Positions 1-8,556 are shown, numbered from the stretch's first letter. The stretch is DNA of 42,768 bases from Calidithermus roseus (GCF_003574095.1 NZ_QWLA01000025.1:1-42768), one strand, 5' to 3'. Translations and numbers: made by a program. The notes: a model not told the origin generated them from the sequence alone.

Positions 1-3
1 CCG

Positions 4-426
4 GTGGCCCCCGCCAGCCCCCCCGCGCTGTACTACGGCTACGAGGGGGAGGTAGGCGATCCCGCCTTCATCGAGTACACCAACGGCAAGTACACTGCCG
101 CCGCGGAGTACGCCTCTATACTCTCCGGGGTCGCTGCCATCGCCCCCGCCGACGCCCCGCTGAAGATCGTGATCTACGCTTCCTGGCGGGCCAGGTGGCA
201 CCCCCTCTACGGGCGCTGGGTGCGCATCTACCCCAAAGACCCCATCGCCCTGCGCATGGAGGGGGACCGGCTGGTGTGCGAGGGCTACCGCCCGGCGGAC
301 TGGGTGGTGGAGATGATGCCCGAGGGCTTCAACTTCCCCGGCTTCGATCCTCAGCGGGAGCGCTTCGACGACTTCAAAACCCCCTACAAGCTGCCGGTCG
401 AACTCGACCCCCACGCGGGGAGGTGA
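4..426 (+). CDS. Hypothetical protein, left copy (5' end possibly outside window)
   Basis: About 140 residues are visible from a GTG at position 4, but the frame is open to the window edge, so the true start may lie upstream. The protein is rich in aromatic residues and proline, with no signal peptide, membrane segment or catalytic motif that I recognise. It ends in a TGA at 424-426, inside the ribosome binding site of the next gene. The copy at 42343-42765 differs only at residues 16-17 (EV here, DM there). Function unknown. Confidence 0.6.
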   Translation: MAPASPPALYYGYEGEVGDPAFIEYTNGKYTAAAEYASILSGVAAIAPADAPLKIVIYASWRARWHPLYGRWVRIYPKDPIALRMEGDRLVCEGYRPADWVVEMMPEGFNFPGFDPQRERFDDFKTPYKLPVELDPHAGR

Positions 427-428
427 GC

Positions 429-719
429 ATGGCCAGGATCGAAGCGCTGCTGCTGAAGGCGTTGGGAGGTCTGGCCCTGGGGCTGGCCCTGCTGGCCCTG
501 CCCCCCCTGCTGCAACCGGCCCGATACCTCACCCCGGTGGCCCGGGCCCTGCCCGAGGGCTCGCTGCCCCGCCAGGAGGCCCTGGCCACGCTGCGCCAGA
601 ACGCGCTGGCCCAGCTCAGCCTGGGCGGCCTGGCCGGGGTGGTGCTGCTGGGGCTGGGCGGGCTGCGCTCGGAGGTGGCCCGGCTGCGCGAGCGGCTGGA
701 GGAGCTGGCGGAGGACTGA
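429..719 (+). CDS. Small two-helix membrane protein, left copy
   Basis: This 96-residue protein starts at ATG 429, three bases after the preceding stop, behind a GGGGAGGTG ribosome binding site. Two hydrophobic helices (about residues 11-30 and 63-78) flank a short polar loop, and the last 20 residues (SEVARLRERLEELAED) look like a coiled coil. The layout suggests a small membrane protein with both ends on one side, but I do not recognise a family. The coupled gene order (hypothetical, this gene, methyltransferase) is the same at the other end of the window. Confidence 0.6.
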   Translation: MARIEALLLKALGGLALGLALLALPPLLQPARYLTPVARALPEGSLPRQEALATLRQNALAQLSLGGLAGVVLLGLGGLRSEVARLRERLEELAED

Positions 720-736
720 CCGAGGACCGCGCCACG

Positions 737-1394
737 ATGACCCCTGACCTGCCCCCTGCCGCCCGTGTTTCTCCGGAAGCTGCCGCTGGCGACGACGAAA
801 GACGTCGCCTCCGGCGAGGTCAGGTGGCAAGGCCTAGGGGTGGTTAACCCCTTCACCGAGTCGGGCAGGTTGGTCGATCTCGAGGAGTATCCGCGCCTGC
901 GGCAATACCTCGAGGCCCGCCGAGAGCGGATCGCCCGGCGTCAGTGCGCACGGAAAGCCCCGGCCAGCTGGTATCGCACGCTCGACCGCATCACCCCGGC
1001 GCTGGCCTCGAGGCCCAAGCTCCTGATCCCGGACATCAAGGGTGAGGCCCACGTCGTCTTCGAGGAAGGCAGGCTGTATCCCCACCACAACCTCTATTAC
1101 GTCGTCTCGGACGACTGGGACCTGCGGGCTTTGCAAGCCGTGCTGCTGTCTGCGCTCGGTCGCCTGTTCGTGGCCAGCTATTCGACGAAAATGCGGGGTG
1201 GCTTCCTGCGCTTCCAGGCGCAGTACCTGCGCCGCATCCGCCTTCCGCGCTGGGCGGAGGTGCCCGAAGCGCTGCGCCGGGAGCTGGCCCAGGCCGCCCT
1301 CCGGCGAGACCTGCAAGCCTGTAACCGAGCCGCCTTCAGGCTCTACGGCCTGAGCCCCGAGGAACGCTCTGCCCTCGGGGGCGACGGAGACTGA
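737..1394 (+). pseudogene. DNA methyltransferase (Eco57I/TaqI-like), internally deleted: start plus C-terminal part
   Basis: ATG 737 opens the same N-terminus as the right-hand copy ([15 protein letters not shown]). After codon 15 the sequence jumps out of frame into the C-terminal part of the enzyme, readable from about 765 to 1394 ([18 protein letters not shown] onward). That part resembles the target-recognition region of Eco57I/TaqI-type adenine methyltransferases ([37 protein letters not shown]). The catalytic NPPY region is missing. The deletion joint lies at CCGGAAGC, which suggests a microhomology deletion. The gene cannot make an active enzyme. Confidence 0.75.
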
Positions 1395-1616
1395 GACCAA
1401 CCTCCTCCCCACGGAAAGCTCTGCCCCTCGCTCCCTCGAGGGGGCTTCTGAGGGTCACGGTGGAGCAAAATGTGTTAATCCATATAGACATATCGGATGG
1501 CCCGCCCTAAACGTCCCAGGGGAACTCCAGTGCGGTGCTGCACGATCCCAGGTACGGATATCCCCGCTTTGAGCATTACGGCGCGCTTTGGTCAAATCGG
1601 ATGATGTAAAGTGAGC

Positions 1617-1865
1617 ATGGCTATGGTAAAGAGCCGGATTAGCAGTAAAGGCCAGATCACTCTACCCAAGCGAGTGCGGGAAGTCCTGGGTCTTGGGCTA
1701 GGGGAGGAAGTGGTGTTTGAAATCCGGGGCGCAGAGGTGCTGCTCAAACCCTGGCGCAAGGTACCCCTCGAGGCCCTGCGGGGCCGCCTCAAGAGCGAGG
1801 TTCCCTTTCCCGGCGAAGCGGAAGAGCGGCGAGTGCGGGAGGGCGCGTGGGCGCGGGAGAAGTAG
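1617..1865 (+). CDS. AbrB/MazE-like (VapB-type) antitoxin
   Basis: This protein of about 82 residues is a typical AbrB/SpoVT swapped-hairpin DNA-binding antitoxin. The motif SRISSKGQITLPKRVREVLGL lies at the N-terminus and is followed by GEEVVFEI. Starts at GTG 1611, ATG 1617 or ATG 1623 are possible; I chose 1617. The C-terminal tail (KVPLEALRGRL to the end) would bind the toxin. The stop at 1863-1865 overlaps the start of the PIN-domain gene by 19 bases, as in vapBC operons. By family knowledge, the antitoxin represses its own operon and neutralises the toxin. Confidence 0.85.
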   Translation: MAMVKSRISSKGQITLPKRVREVLGLGLGEEVVFEIRGAEVLLKPWRKVPLEALRGRLKSEVPFPGEAEERRVREGAWAREK

Positions 1866-2164
1866 GGCGCTTCTGGCTGGACACCAGTCTCGTCCTGCGC
1901 CTTCTGACCGGTGAACCCCCTGAGCTGGCCCAGAAAGCCCTCGAGGTCTTCCGGGAGGCCGAAGCGGGGAAATACACCCTGCGGGTTCACCCCCTGGTAG
2001 TGGCGGAGGCTTTCTACACCCTGCGCTCCTTTTACAAGCTGCCCAGGGCGGAGGTGGCCCAGGCCCTGGAGGAGCTTTTCAATCGGGAAGGCATGGAGGT
2101 GCTGGAAGAAGAGGCGATACGCCAGGCGCTGGCGGAGGCGGGCCGGGGCGGGCTCAGTTTAGAA
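1847..2164 (+). pseudogene. VapC-like PIN-domain toxin, C-terminus cut off by an IS element
   Basis: Starting at GTG 1847, the frame encodes a PIN-domain N-terminus (FWLDTSLVLRLLTGE, VVAEAFYTLRSFY) with the first metal-binding Asp and the Glu. It runs about 105 residues and then enters the left end of the IS200/IS605 element at about 2165. The normal family length is about 130 residues, and the C-terminal aspartates that complete the active site are missing. The reading frame continues into the element to a stop at 2191. The toxin is probably inactive, which leaves the antitoxin without a partner. Confidence 0.75.
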
Positions 2165-2262
2165 AAGCGAGGGGGTGTGGGGGAGCTATAATCCCCCGGT
2201 TTTCAAACCGGGGATACATGGACTCCCCCACGTCCGCCGGAGGCGGACATAGTATAGTGGGC

Positions 2263-2376
2263 GGCGGTCATTTATGGACGCCCTCCTTCTACGTGGGCAG
2301 CGCCGGGAATATCTCAGCCCAGACTATTCAGCGCTACATCGAGTTGCAATGCAAGCATCAGGATGACGATGCTTAA
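2263..2376 (+). pseudogene. tnpA: IS200-type TnpA (Y1 transposase), C-terminal remnant
   Basis: The frame ending at TAA 2374-2376 reads GGHLWTPSFYVGSAGNISAQ and continues with TIQRYIELQ. This matches the region around the catalytic Tyr and C-terminal helix of IS200/IS605 HUH transposases (LW-PSY-VG-V-RYIE-Q). Roughly the first 100 residues, with the HUH motif, are missing. The remnant overlaps the tnpB start by 14 bases, the usual tnpA-tnpB coupling. Confidence 0.7.
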
Positions 2377-3493
2377 AGCATTTAAGTACCGCCTGTACCC
2401 CACCCAGCCCCAGCAAAAAGACCTGGAGCGCACCCTCTCGCTGTGCCGCCAGCTCTACAACGCGGCCTTGCAGGAGCGTAGGGATGCCTACCGCAAGGCG
2501 GGCAAGACGGTGGGCTTCTACGAGCAGAAGCGCCACCTGCCGGAGATACGGGCCGAGCTGCCGGAGTACAAGCACATTCATTCCCAGGTCTTGCAGAACG
2601 TCATCGAGCGGGTGGACAAAGCCTTCCAGGGCTTCTTCCGTAGGGTCAAGGCAGGGGAGAAGCCCGGCTACCCCCGCTTCAAGGGGCAGGGGCGCTACGA
2701 CTCCTTCACCTTCCCCCAAGCCAACCAGACCGGGGTCAAGGTGCAGGATGGGCGGGTACTGCTGTATGGCATCGGCTCGGTCAAGTGCAAGTTCCACCGC
2801 CCCATCCAAGGAGCCATCAAAACCGCCACCCTCAAGCGAGAAGGCGAGCACTGGTATATCGTCTTTGTCTGCGAGTTCGAACCACAACCACTCCCTGAAA
2901 ACCACGAGGCCATCGGGATAGACCTGGGCACCAACCCGAACTTCCTCATCACCTCGGAGGGGGAGATGGTCGAGGCCCCTCGGTACTTCCAGAAGGCGCA
3001 GGCCAAACTAGCCACCGCCCAGCGCAGCCTTGCCCGTAAGAAACGAGGTAGCCGTCGTCGTAAACAGGCCAGAAGGCGGGTAGCCAAACTGCACCGCAAA
3101 ATCGCCAACCAGCGCAAAGACTTCCACCACAAGCTGGCAAGGAGGTTGGTAAGCCGCTATGGCACCGTCGTCCACGAAGACCTGAACATCCTCGGACTGG
3201 CCCGCTCCCGCACCGCCAAGGGGGTGCAGGACGCGGGGTGGGCACAGTTTCTCCAAATCCTCGCCTACAAAGCGGAAGAAGCTGGTAGGCGGGTCGTGGG
3301 GGTAGACCCCAAACATACCAGCCAGGACTGCCCGGTGTGCGGGCACCGGGAGAAGAAACCCTTGTGGGTCAGGGAGTTCACCTGCCCCGCTTGTGGGGCC
3401 TCTCTTCACCGGGATGTGGCCGCCGCATTGAATGTCCTGGCCAGGGCTCGGACGGAGCCTTCGGGGATGGGTACGGCATGGGCCGTCCCGTGA
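2363..3493 (+). CDS. tnpB: TnpB RNA-guided nuclease
   Basis: The protein has 376 residues, normal TnpB length, starting at ATG 2363. The N-terminal domain begins AFKYRLYPTQPQQ. The RuvC-like nuclease is intact: first Asp in IGIDLGTNPN, Glu in VHEDLNILGL, and final Asp in HRDVAAALNVLAR. The zinc ribbon has two CPxCG pairs (CPVCG and CPACG). TnpB proteins cleave DNA under the guidance of an RNA from the element's right end and help to retain the element. With only a relic of TnpA beside it, this copy is an orphan nuclease and probably still active. Confidence 0.9.
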   Translation: MTMLKAFKYRLYPTQPQQKDLERTLSLCRQLYNAALQERRDAYRKAGKTVGFYEQKRHLPEIRAELPEYKHIHSQVLQNVIERVDKAFQGFFRRVKAGEKPGYPRFKGQGRYDSFTFPQANQTGVKVQDGRVLLYGIGSVKCKFHRPIQGAIKTATLKREGEHWYIVFVCEFEPQPLPENHEAIGIDLGTNPNFLITSEGEMVEAPRYFQKAQAKLATAQRSLARKKRGSRRRKQARRRVAKLHRKIANQRKDFHHKLARRLVSRYGTVVHEDLNILGLARSRTAKGVQDAGWAQFLQILAYKAEEAGRRVVGVDPKHTSQDCPVCGHREKKPLWVREFTCPACGASLHRDVAAALNVLARARTEPSGMGTAWAVP

Positions 3494-3552
3494 GAACCGA
3501 GAAGCCCCGTTCTTCAGAACGGGGAGTCGTCACCCTTGTCCTGCTCTTCCTC
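3400..3552 (+). ncRNA. Predicted TnpB guide RNA (omega RNA) at the element's right end
   Basis: In IS200/IS605 elements the 3' end of tnpB and the right end are transcribed as the TnpB guide RNA, with the guide copied from the DNA just outside the element. Here the right-end hairpin (CCCCGTTC, loop TTCA, GAACGGGG) spans 3505-3524, the element ends near 3532, and the guide would start at CCCTTGTCC, inside the broken dinG gene. The RNA's 5' end is a guess. Positional inference from family knowledge. Confidence 0.4.
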
Positions 3553-5082
3553 GGACAGCTCGGTCAGCCGGCGACCATCCTTGAGAAGGCCCCGGTCCTT
3601 CTGGGGATGGGCCAGGCGGTTGATCCGGTGGGTGAGTTCCTCATGGTCCAGGACGAAGGTGAGGGCTTCGGTGGCGGTGTCCTCGAGGTGGTGGGCCTCG
3701 TCGAGCACCAGGTGGGGCCTCTCTTGGTTTTTTTCCTCCTCTTGCTGTTCTTCCTCCTCTTCCCGCAGGAAGCTGGCCAGGAGGTAAGCCTGGTTGGTCA
3801 CCAGGATTTGAGCCCCTTTGCGATGATTTAGCTGGCGCTGGAAGGCGCAGGTGTGGAAAAAGGGGCAGTCCACCCGACAGCGGCGGGGGTTGGTGCCTAC
3901 CCGGTCCCTCACCTCGCGGAAGCCTCGAGAGAAGTGCCAGTAACCGGGGAGGGCCTCGAGGTCGTGCCCCCCCAAGGCCGCGTAGTGCAGGAGCAGGCCC
4001 ACCGCAGCCCTGAATTCCTCTTCCTCATCCTTTTCCTTTCGGACGTCCAGGAAAAGTTCGAAGAGGGCCTCGGGGCATAGGGTGTCTCGCGGGCTCTTGA
4101 CCAAAGCCGCCTTGACCTCATAACCTCTTTTGCCCACATCTTTGAGTTCATCCAGAGCCTGGGCCTGGAGCACCTTGGTATGGGTGGCCACCCAGGTCCT
4201 CTCGCCCCGGTGCAAAGCGGGATAGAGATAGCCCTTGGTCTTGCCGGTGCCGGTGGGGGCCTCGAGGAGGACCCTCCGCCCATCCCGCAAGGCCGCTTCT
4301 ACCTCCTTGAACATCTGATCCTGGGCTTCCCTACGGGTGGGCAGCAGCTCTGGACCCAGGTTGGAGGGATGCGACAGGTGCCGACCCCCGTATAAAACCG
4401 GCTCCACCAAAGCGGGTGTGGTCAGGAGCTCCTTGACCTGGCCTGGGGTGTCCGCGAACAGCTCGCCCTCGGCAAGCCCGAGCTCCCGCCAGGCCCGGGC
4501 CACCCCGTCGGGCAGCTTTTGCAGCACCAGCCCGGCCAGAACCCTCCAGGTGGCCTCCACGTCGGCCTGAGCCCGATGGGCATCCTTCAGTGCTTCATCG
4601 GTGAAGTGGGCGTGGAGATCCCCTAATCGGTAGCCGGAAAGTCCTTGGGAAGGGATAGGGAAGACCAGGTGGGCGAGGCGGAGGGTGTCTAGAGGGGCTG
4701 TGGTAATGAGAGAGAGGTCCAGTCTGACCTCTTTCAGTGCCCGCTCTAGGATGGGCTGGTCGTAACGCAACAGGTTGTGACCAAGGAGGGGGCGATCTCC
4801 TACGAAGTTCAGAAACTCCTTGAGTGCCCTTTCCAGCGGCACCTTTTCACGCTCATACTCATCAAAAGGGATGCCTGTGAACCGGAAAACTTCGTGGTCG
4901 GCCTTGAGCGGTTTTGAGGTGGCTACGTACCAGTGGCGGGCCCTGCCTTCCGCGTCCTGGGTGGCGATCTCCAGGATCTCAGCCTCCTCTGGGTCTGGGG
5001 AGGTGGCCTCGAGGTCCAACGCTACGTAGGGTTTCATGATCGGTGAGCTTTTCTCGTCATCAATGCCTGCAAAACCATCCAA
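3533..5082 (-). pseudogene. dinG: DEDDh exonuclease-DinG-type helicase, C-terminal half lost to the IS element
   Basis: An N-terminal exonuclease domain has LDLEATSPD, GHNLLRYDQPILERAL and HRAQADVEAT (DEDDh type). It is followed by an XPD/DinG-type superfamily 2 helicase. Walker A is EAPTGTGKTKGY, the Walker B box is VLDEAHH, and cysteines of a probable iron-sulfur cluster lie at DTLCPEA and NPRRCRVDCPFFHTCAF. The frame enters the TnpB element after about 516 residues and stops at 3514. The whole second motor domain of a roughly 900-residue protein is missing, so no helicase activity is expected. ATG 5037 (MKPYVALDLE) is a likelier start than 5082. Confidence 0.8.
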
Positions 5083-5447
5083 CGTCTAATCCCTGGCGAT
5101 TCCCTTGCTGGCTACCCCACTTAAGCTCGTGAAATGGGCTCGAACTCTACCGAGACGGTTCGGAGTGCTCATGCCCTTGGCGAGATAAAGTGAGAACACT
5201 GCCATTTTAGGCAGAAAGTTGCGACTTTTGACGTGTCATATGAGTATACTCGTGCGCATCTAAGTTAACCCCTGAAGAGGACGAGTTGCCGCTGGAGCTT
5301 TCTGAGAACGCACGCCGCTCTAGCAGGTCGGAGACCGAGAGGCTCACGACCCGACCTGCCTCGATGAAGTCCTCGGCACCGTGCTGCTGAAGGCCTAAAA
5401 GCTCAAGAGCAAAATCCACGTCCCCCTTTCGGCCCTCAGCCCCCCAT
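5083..5447. other. Stretch without a clear gene
   Basis: I see no complete gene in these 365 bases. A perfect 10-bp palindrome GAGTATACTC lies near 5240-5250. On the minus strand, 5207-5419 can encode 70 residues starting with a GTG behind a G-rich stretch (MDFALELLGLQQHGAEDFIE at its start); the composition is protein-like but I recognise nothing, and it may be a fragment. Confidence 0.3.
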
Positions 5448-5979
5448 TACCAGCCCCGCCGCTACTTCGAGGAGTCCATCAAGGAGCAGGGGGTGCTCCA
5501 GCCCCTGCTGGTGCGCTTCGTCGCGGAGGGCCAGTACCAGATCATCGCCGGTGAACGGCGCTACCGGGCCGCACAGATGGCGGGACTGACGGAGGTGCCG
5601 GTGGTGGAGGTGGACGTGGACGAGGCCACCGCCCGCCAGCTGGCCCTGGTGGAAAACCTCCAGCGCGAGGACCTCAATCCCTACGAGGAGACCCTGAGCA
5701 TCCTGGCCCTGCTGGAGATGAAGCTCGGCAAGGGCAGGGAAGAGGTGGTGAGCCTCTTGCACCGGATGCAGAATGAAGCGAAGGGAAAAGTTACCCGAAA
5801 CATCTCAGGTAGCTCAGAGGCCCAGGCCGTCGAAAACACCTTCCAAACGCTGGGCCGCCTGAGCTGGGAATCCTTCGTGCGTACCCGCCTCCCCCTGCTC
5901 AACCTTCCCGATGACCTGAAGGAGGCCCTCGAGGAGGGGGCCATCCCCTACACCGCCGCGCTGGAGCTGAAGAAGATTA
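5448..5979 (+). pseudogene. ParB-like partition protein fragment, broken at both ends
   Basis: The frame opens after a stop at 5388, and ParB similarity begins at about 5448 with HYQPRRYFEESIKEQGVLQP. The ParB/Srx core motifs follow: GERRYRAAQMAGLTEVPVV and ENLQREDLNPYEE. No ATG precedes the homology; the first usable start is GTG 5493, inside the domain, so the N-terminus is lost. After LELKKIK the frame runs into reverse-strand transposase DNA near 5977. The usual helix-turn-helix region looks altered. This is probably a plasmid- or prophage-derived segregation gene. Confidence 0.65.
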
Positions 5980-6110
5980 AATGCCCAGGTACAACCACGC
6001 CTCCGTCACCTCGGGATAGTACTCGTAATCCTTCCCCAACCGCCGGCTCCGCCCCATCCAAGCAAACGTCCTTTCCACTACCCACCGCTTCGGCACCGGT
6101 TTGAACCCCT
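5977..6110 (-). mobile_element. C-terminal remnant of an IS5-family transposase
   Basis: On the minus strand the frame ends in [19 protein letters not shown] and EAWLYLGI-stop, the conserved C-terminal block of IS5/IS427-like DDE transposases including the catalytic Glu (VERTFAW). Only about 45 residues remain. The remnant is joined in frame to the upstream phage protease at roughly 6105-6125 and abuts the ParB fragment at its other end, so it marks a deletion joint. Confidence 0.65.
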
Positions 6111-6729
6111 TCACCCGCACAATCTCCGGGGGAGGGGAAGCCTCTTCGGAAAAACTGCGGGTCTGGAACACCGCCGGGTCCACCACGGCGAACTGCCAGG
6201 GGGCGGGCAGGTCGCTGCGCACCTCGAGGATGTCCGCCCCCGGCACCGCCGGCAGGTCGGTGAGGGTCAACCCTGCGTGCTCGGGTTCCGGGCTGAGCCG
6301 GTAGTAGACCTCGCTTTCCTGGTCTCCTACGCGCTGAGTGCGGGATTCCAGGGGCACGAACTCCAGGCTGGCCCCGGTGAGCGTGCCCTCCTCCACCAGC
6401 CGGCGGGTCTCGGGGTCGAGCACCTCGACCTCCACCTCGAGCTGAGGCGCGAAGTCCACCCGCAGGGCCCGCCCCACGAAGGGTTTGCCCCGGATGCCGC
6501 GCAGCTCGGGCAGGTTGTGCTGGAGGCTGATGGTGCGGTGTTGCCAGAAGCCGGGTAGCCAGTCGCGCATCAGCGCCTCGACGGTGATGGTCGTGCCGTA
6601 TTCGTCCACGACCGTATCGTTAGACGCCCGCACCACGACCACGCCGGGGCGTACCTGGCGGAGTTGCAGCGGGACGCGGCGCGTGGGGTTACTCGATTGT
6701 TGGCTGCTTTGGCTACTGCGGAAGCGCAA
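6111..6729 (-). pseudogene. Phage prohead protease-like protein (XkdF type), C-terminus replaced by IS remnant
   Basis: About 205 phage residues start at TTG 6729 (start uncertain, since no ribosome binding site is visible). Features are [25 protein letters not shown], and [16 protein letters not shown]. These fit the phage prohead maturation protease/XkdF pattern: a catalytic His in an H-N motif and a Ser in G-S-EF. The C-terminus runs into the IS5-like remnant. Its place downstream of portal and MuF genes is normal for phage head modules. The function is a moderately supported inference. Confidence 0.55.
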
Positions 6730-6731
6730 CG

Positions 6732-6776
6732 AAAAATCCCCCTCGAGGTGCCCGGTGGGCGTTCCCCGAGGGGGAT
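6732..6776 (-). terminator. Rho-independent terminator after the MuF-66 aa gene pair
   Basis: Perfect 10-bp arms ATCCCCCTCG (6736-6745) and CGAGGGGGAT (6767-6776) enclose a smaller inner hairpin (GCCC/GGGC). On the minus strand the stem is followed by TTTTTC. It closes the transcript from the portal fragment through the 66-residue gene and lies just before the protease frame. Confidence 0.7.
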
Positions 6777-6799
6777 GTCTAACTTAGACTATAGCACAA

Positions 6800-7000
6800 T
6801 CAATCTTCGTATGTGGCCAGTTCTTCCGGCGTAGGTGGCTCGAACTTGCGCGGGCCTTCGGAGGAGCTCCGGTATTCACCACTCCCCAAACCAGTGTAAA
6901 TGCGGGCCTCGGTCTCCTCGATGCCCATGCTGCGGAAGCGCTTCAGGCGGCGGGCTGCGACTGCCTGCTTTTCGCGCTTACTTTCGATTACCTTAGCCAT
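6800..7000 (-). CDS. Small charged protein downstream of MuF (66 aa)
   Basis: Starts at ATG 7000 behind GGAGG (near 7005-7009) and overlaps the end of the MuF gene by 13 bases. The protein is very basic in its first third (VIESKREKQAVAARRLKRFR) and acidic at the end (EELATYED). No family recognised. A small gene coupled to a MuF protein with an extra C-terminal domain could be an immunity protein, or a scaffold or head accessory protein; the sequence does not decide. A strong terminator follows. Confidence 0.6.
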   Translation of the reverse strand: MAKVIESKREKQAVAARRLKRFRSMGIEETEARIYTGLGSGEYRSSSEGPRKFEPPTPEELATYED

Positions 7001-8556
7001 CCCAGCCTCCTGAAGACTTGCTCGAGTTCGAGCGCGATTGCTTCAAACTCATCATCTGTCCACTGCACAGTATATCCGATTTCAAAACCCGGTTTGTTCT
7101 GCCGTGAACCAACCGCTTGGAGTAACCGACGATCCCCGGAGTAAACCGCAATAAATTGGCGGTAGCTGCGAGCAAAGATTTCGTCAGGGCGAAGCAGGTA
7201 GGCTACGAAACTTCGATCCACCGGTTTCTGTCCCTCGACGTCGTAGGTGTAAAACGCTCGCCGCAATGACCTAAGATCTTGTATTGCAGTAGTTTGGTTG
7301 ATTACACTCCACCAACGAGCTAGCGGGCCTTCGCCCATCGAGGCTTTCAAACTTGCGTATTGGTTTTTGTAGAAAGCCTGGTGATCAATCATATGGCCAA
7401 ATTCCTCGAGAATTGCCAGCAGGGTGGTCTTCCCCGATTCAATCCCAATGTATGCCGGGTCTCCCGTTTTGGGATCCGGGGTGTAGCGGGCGAGTTCATC
7501 GGCATCAAGTAGCCGTTGCACCACCGGTACCCGAGGCAATCCCTGAAGGCCGTGAACCCTCGAGGCGATGGCAGCAGCCTCCTCGACCAGCTTAAAGACC
7601 TCGTAATCAAGCCCCAGAAGCCCTTTGCGGGGTAAGCGGAGAAAGTTCCGCCAAGGGGAACCTGTTGGCATCCAAGTTTGGCTTCGGGGCTGGGCAGACG
7701 GTGCAGGAACATCAAAGCTGTCGCGTGAAGCAGATGCGCTTTCGTTTTCTTGCATAACCCCGACCAGCGTACACCGGCAGTTCACCACCTCCCCCGCCGG
7801 AGCGCCCAGGCTGCGGTCGCCGGGGTACATCAGCCTCGAGCCTGCCGGGGTGACGAAGGGCTGCTCAATGGGCACCGTCACCCCGTCCATGCGGCGGTGG
7901 TCGAACCTGCTACCCTTTTTCGCCACCCGCACCCGGTTATCCCGCGCCGTCAGCCAACGTTTGTGGGTGTAGCCTGCGGCCCGCAGGGCCTCGAGCTGGG
8001 CCCGGTTGGCCCCCGAGTTATAGAGCGTTCTGACCAGGCGCTCAGCCGAGAAGTAAGCCGCGCCGTACTCCTGCTGCACCTGGCGGATAATCTGAGCGGT
8101 GGTTTTGTTCTCTCCCCGCAGCTCGGCCAGCCGCCGGGCCAATGCCTTCGGTTCGGTGAGGGTGCGCCAATAGCTCAGGAGGTCGCCCTCGAGCAACCGG
8201 CGAAACTCTCGCTCGAGGGTCTGGGTACGGGGGTCATTCGGCAGGAAGCCGTATTGCAGGGCGATCTTCCGCGCCAACTCGGCCAGGTCGTCGGCGAGGG
8301 TGGAGAGGTCGGGGTTGAACTCGAGGCTGGCCTGCCGGATGAGCTGCTCGAGTAAAACCTCTTCCGGGCTGGGTGTGCGAATAACGATGAGCCGATCCAG
8401 GGCGGGCCGAATCCGGCGCAGCACCAGGCGCAACCAGCGCAGGCGCTGGGGCGCGACGCGTTGCCACAGCCGGTCGGCATACTCGGCCACCGCCGCCTCG
8501 ACCAATGCCATGTGGTGCTCGACGCGGCGGGTGGGGCGGGCGCGCCAGGCGATCAT
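6988..8556 (-). CDS. Phage MuF-like head morphogenesis protein with zincin-like C-terminal domain
   Basis: The protein has 522 residues; its ATG overlaps the portal stop (ATGA). Residues about 1-290 are a phage Mu F/SPP1 gp7-type minor head domain with the signature region WLTARDNRVRVAKKGSRFDH and GDRSLGAPAGEVVNCRCTLV. After a linker (about 290-320) comes a separate domain with LEEFGHMIDH near residues 382-391 and RPDEIFARSYRQF near 455-467. This pattern resembles zinc metallopeptidase-like domains attached to phage proteins (HExxH plus a downstream E-FAR motif). The first His of HExxH is Glu here. MuF proteins are known carriers of C-terminal toxin domains. Confidence 0.75.
   Translation of the reverse strand: MIAWRARPTRRVEHHMALVEAAVAEYADRLWQRVAPQRLRWLRLVLRRIRPALDRLIVIRTPSPEEVLLEQLIRQASLEFNPDLSTLADDLAELARKIALQYGFLPNDPRTQTLEREFRRLLEGDLLSYWRTLTEPKALARRLAELRGENKTTAQIIRQVQQEYGAAYFSAERLVRTLYNSGANRAQLEALRAAGYTHKRWLTARDNRVRVAKKGSRFDHRRMDGVTVPIEQPFVTPAGSRLMYPGDRSLGAPAGEVVNCRCTLVGVMQENESASASRDSFDVPAPSAQPRSQTWMPTGSPWRNFLRLPRKGLLGLDYEVFKLVEEAAAIASRVHGLQGLPRVPVVQRLLDADELARYTPDPKTGDPAYIGIESGKTTLLAILEEFGHMIDHQAFYKNQYASLKASMGEGPLARWWSVINQTTAIQDLRSLRRAFYTYDVEGQKPVDRSFVAYLLRPDEIFARSYRQFIAVYSGDRRLLQAVGSRQNKPGFEIGYTVQWTDDEFEAIALELEQVFRRLGWLR

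Larger units (their letters stand above)
1..780. repeat. 780-bp terminal inverted repeat, left copy
   Basis: Bases 1-780 are the reverse complement of 41989-42768. I found only four mismatches (three within 51-54 and one at 732). The repeat carries two small genes and the first 15 codons of a methyltransferase gene, and identity stops after the shared CCGGAAGC. Both copies read inward. The window begins and ends exactly at the repeat, so the duplicated block may continue outside; it may also be where an assembly broke. Confidence 0.95.
2165..3532 (+). mobile_element. IS200/IS605-family element with TnpB and only the tail of TnpA
   Basis: The left end (AAGCGAGGGGGTGTGGGGG) also occurs in the element at 40641-40954 and is followed by hairpins (CCCCGG/CCGGGG near 2194-2213). 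The right end is a hairpin CCCCGTTC/GAACGGGG followed by AGTCGTCA. Inside are the last codons of TnpA and a full-length TnpB. VapC is cut on the left side and DinG on the right. As expected for this family I see no target-site duplication. The element cannot move by itself but might be mobilised by a TnpA supplied elsewhere. Confidence 0.8.

Noticed and set aside
384-856. Long minus-strand frames opposite the left inverted repeat genes
   Set aside because: They are high-GC shadow frames opposite the membrane-protein gene, with low-complexity composition.
3532-3533. Target-site duplication around the TnpB element
   Set aside because: IS200/IS605 elements make none, and the two flanks belong to different broken genes.
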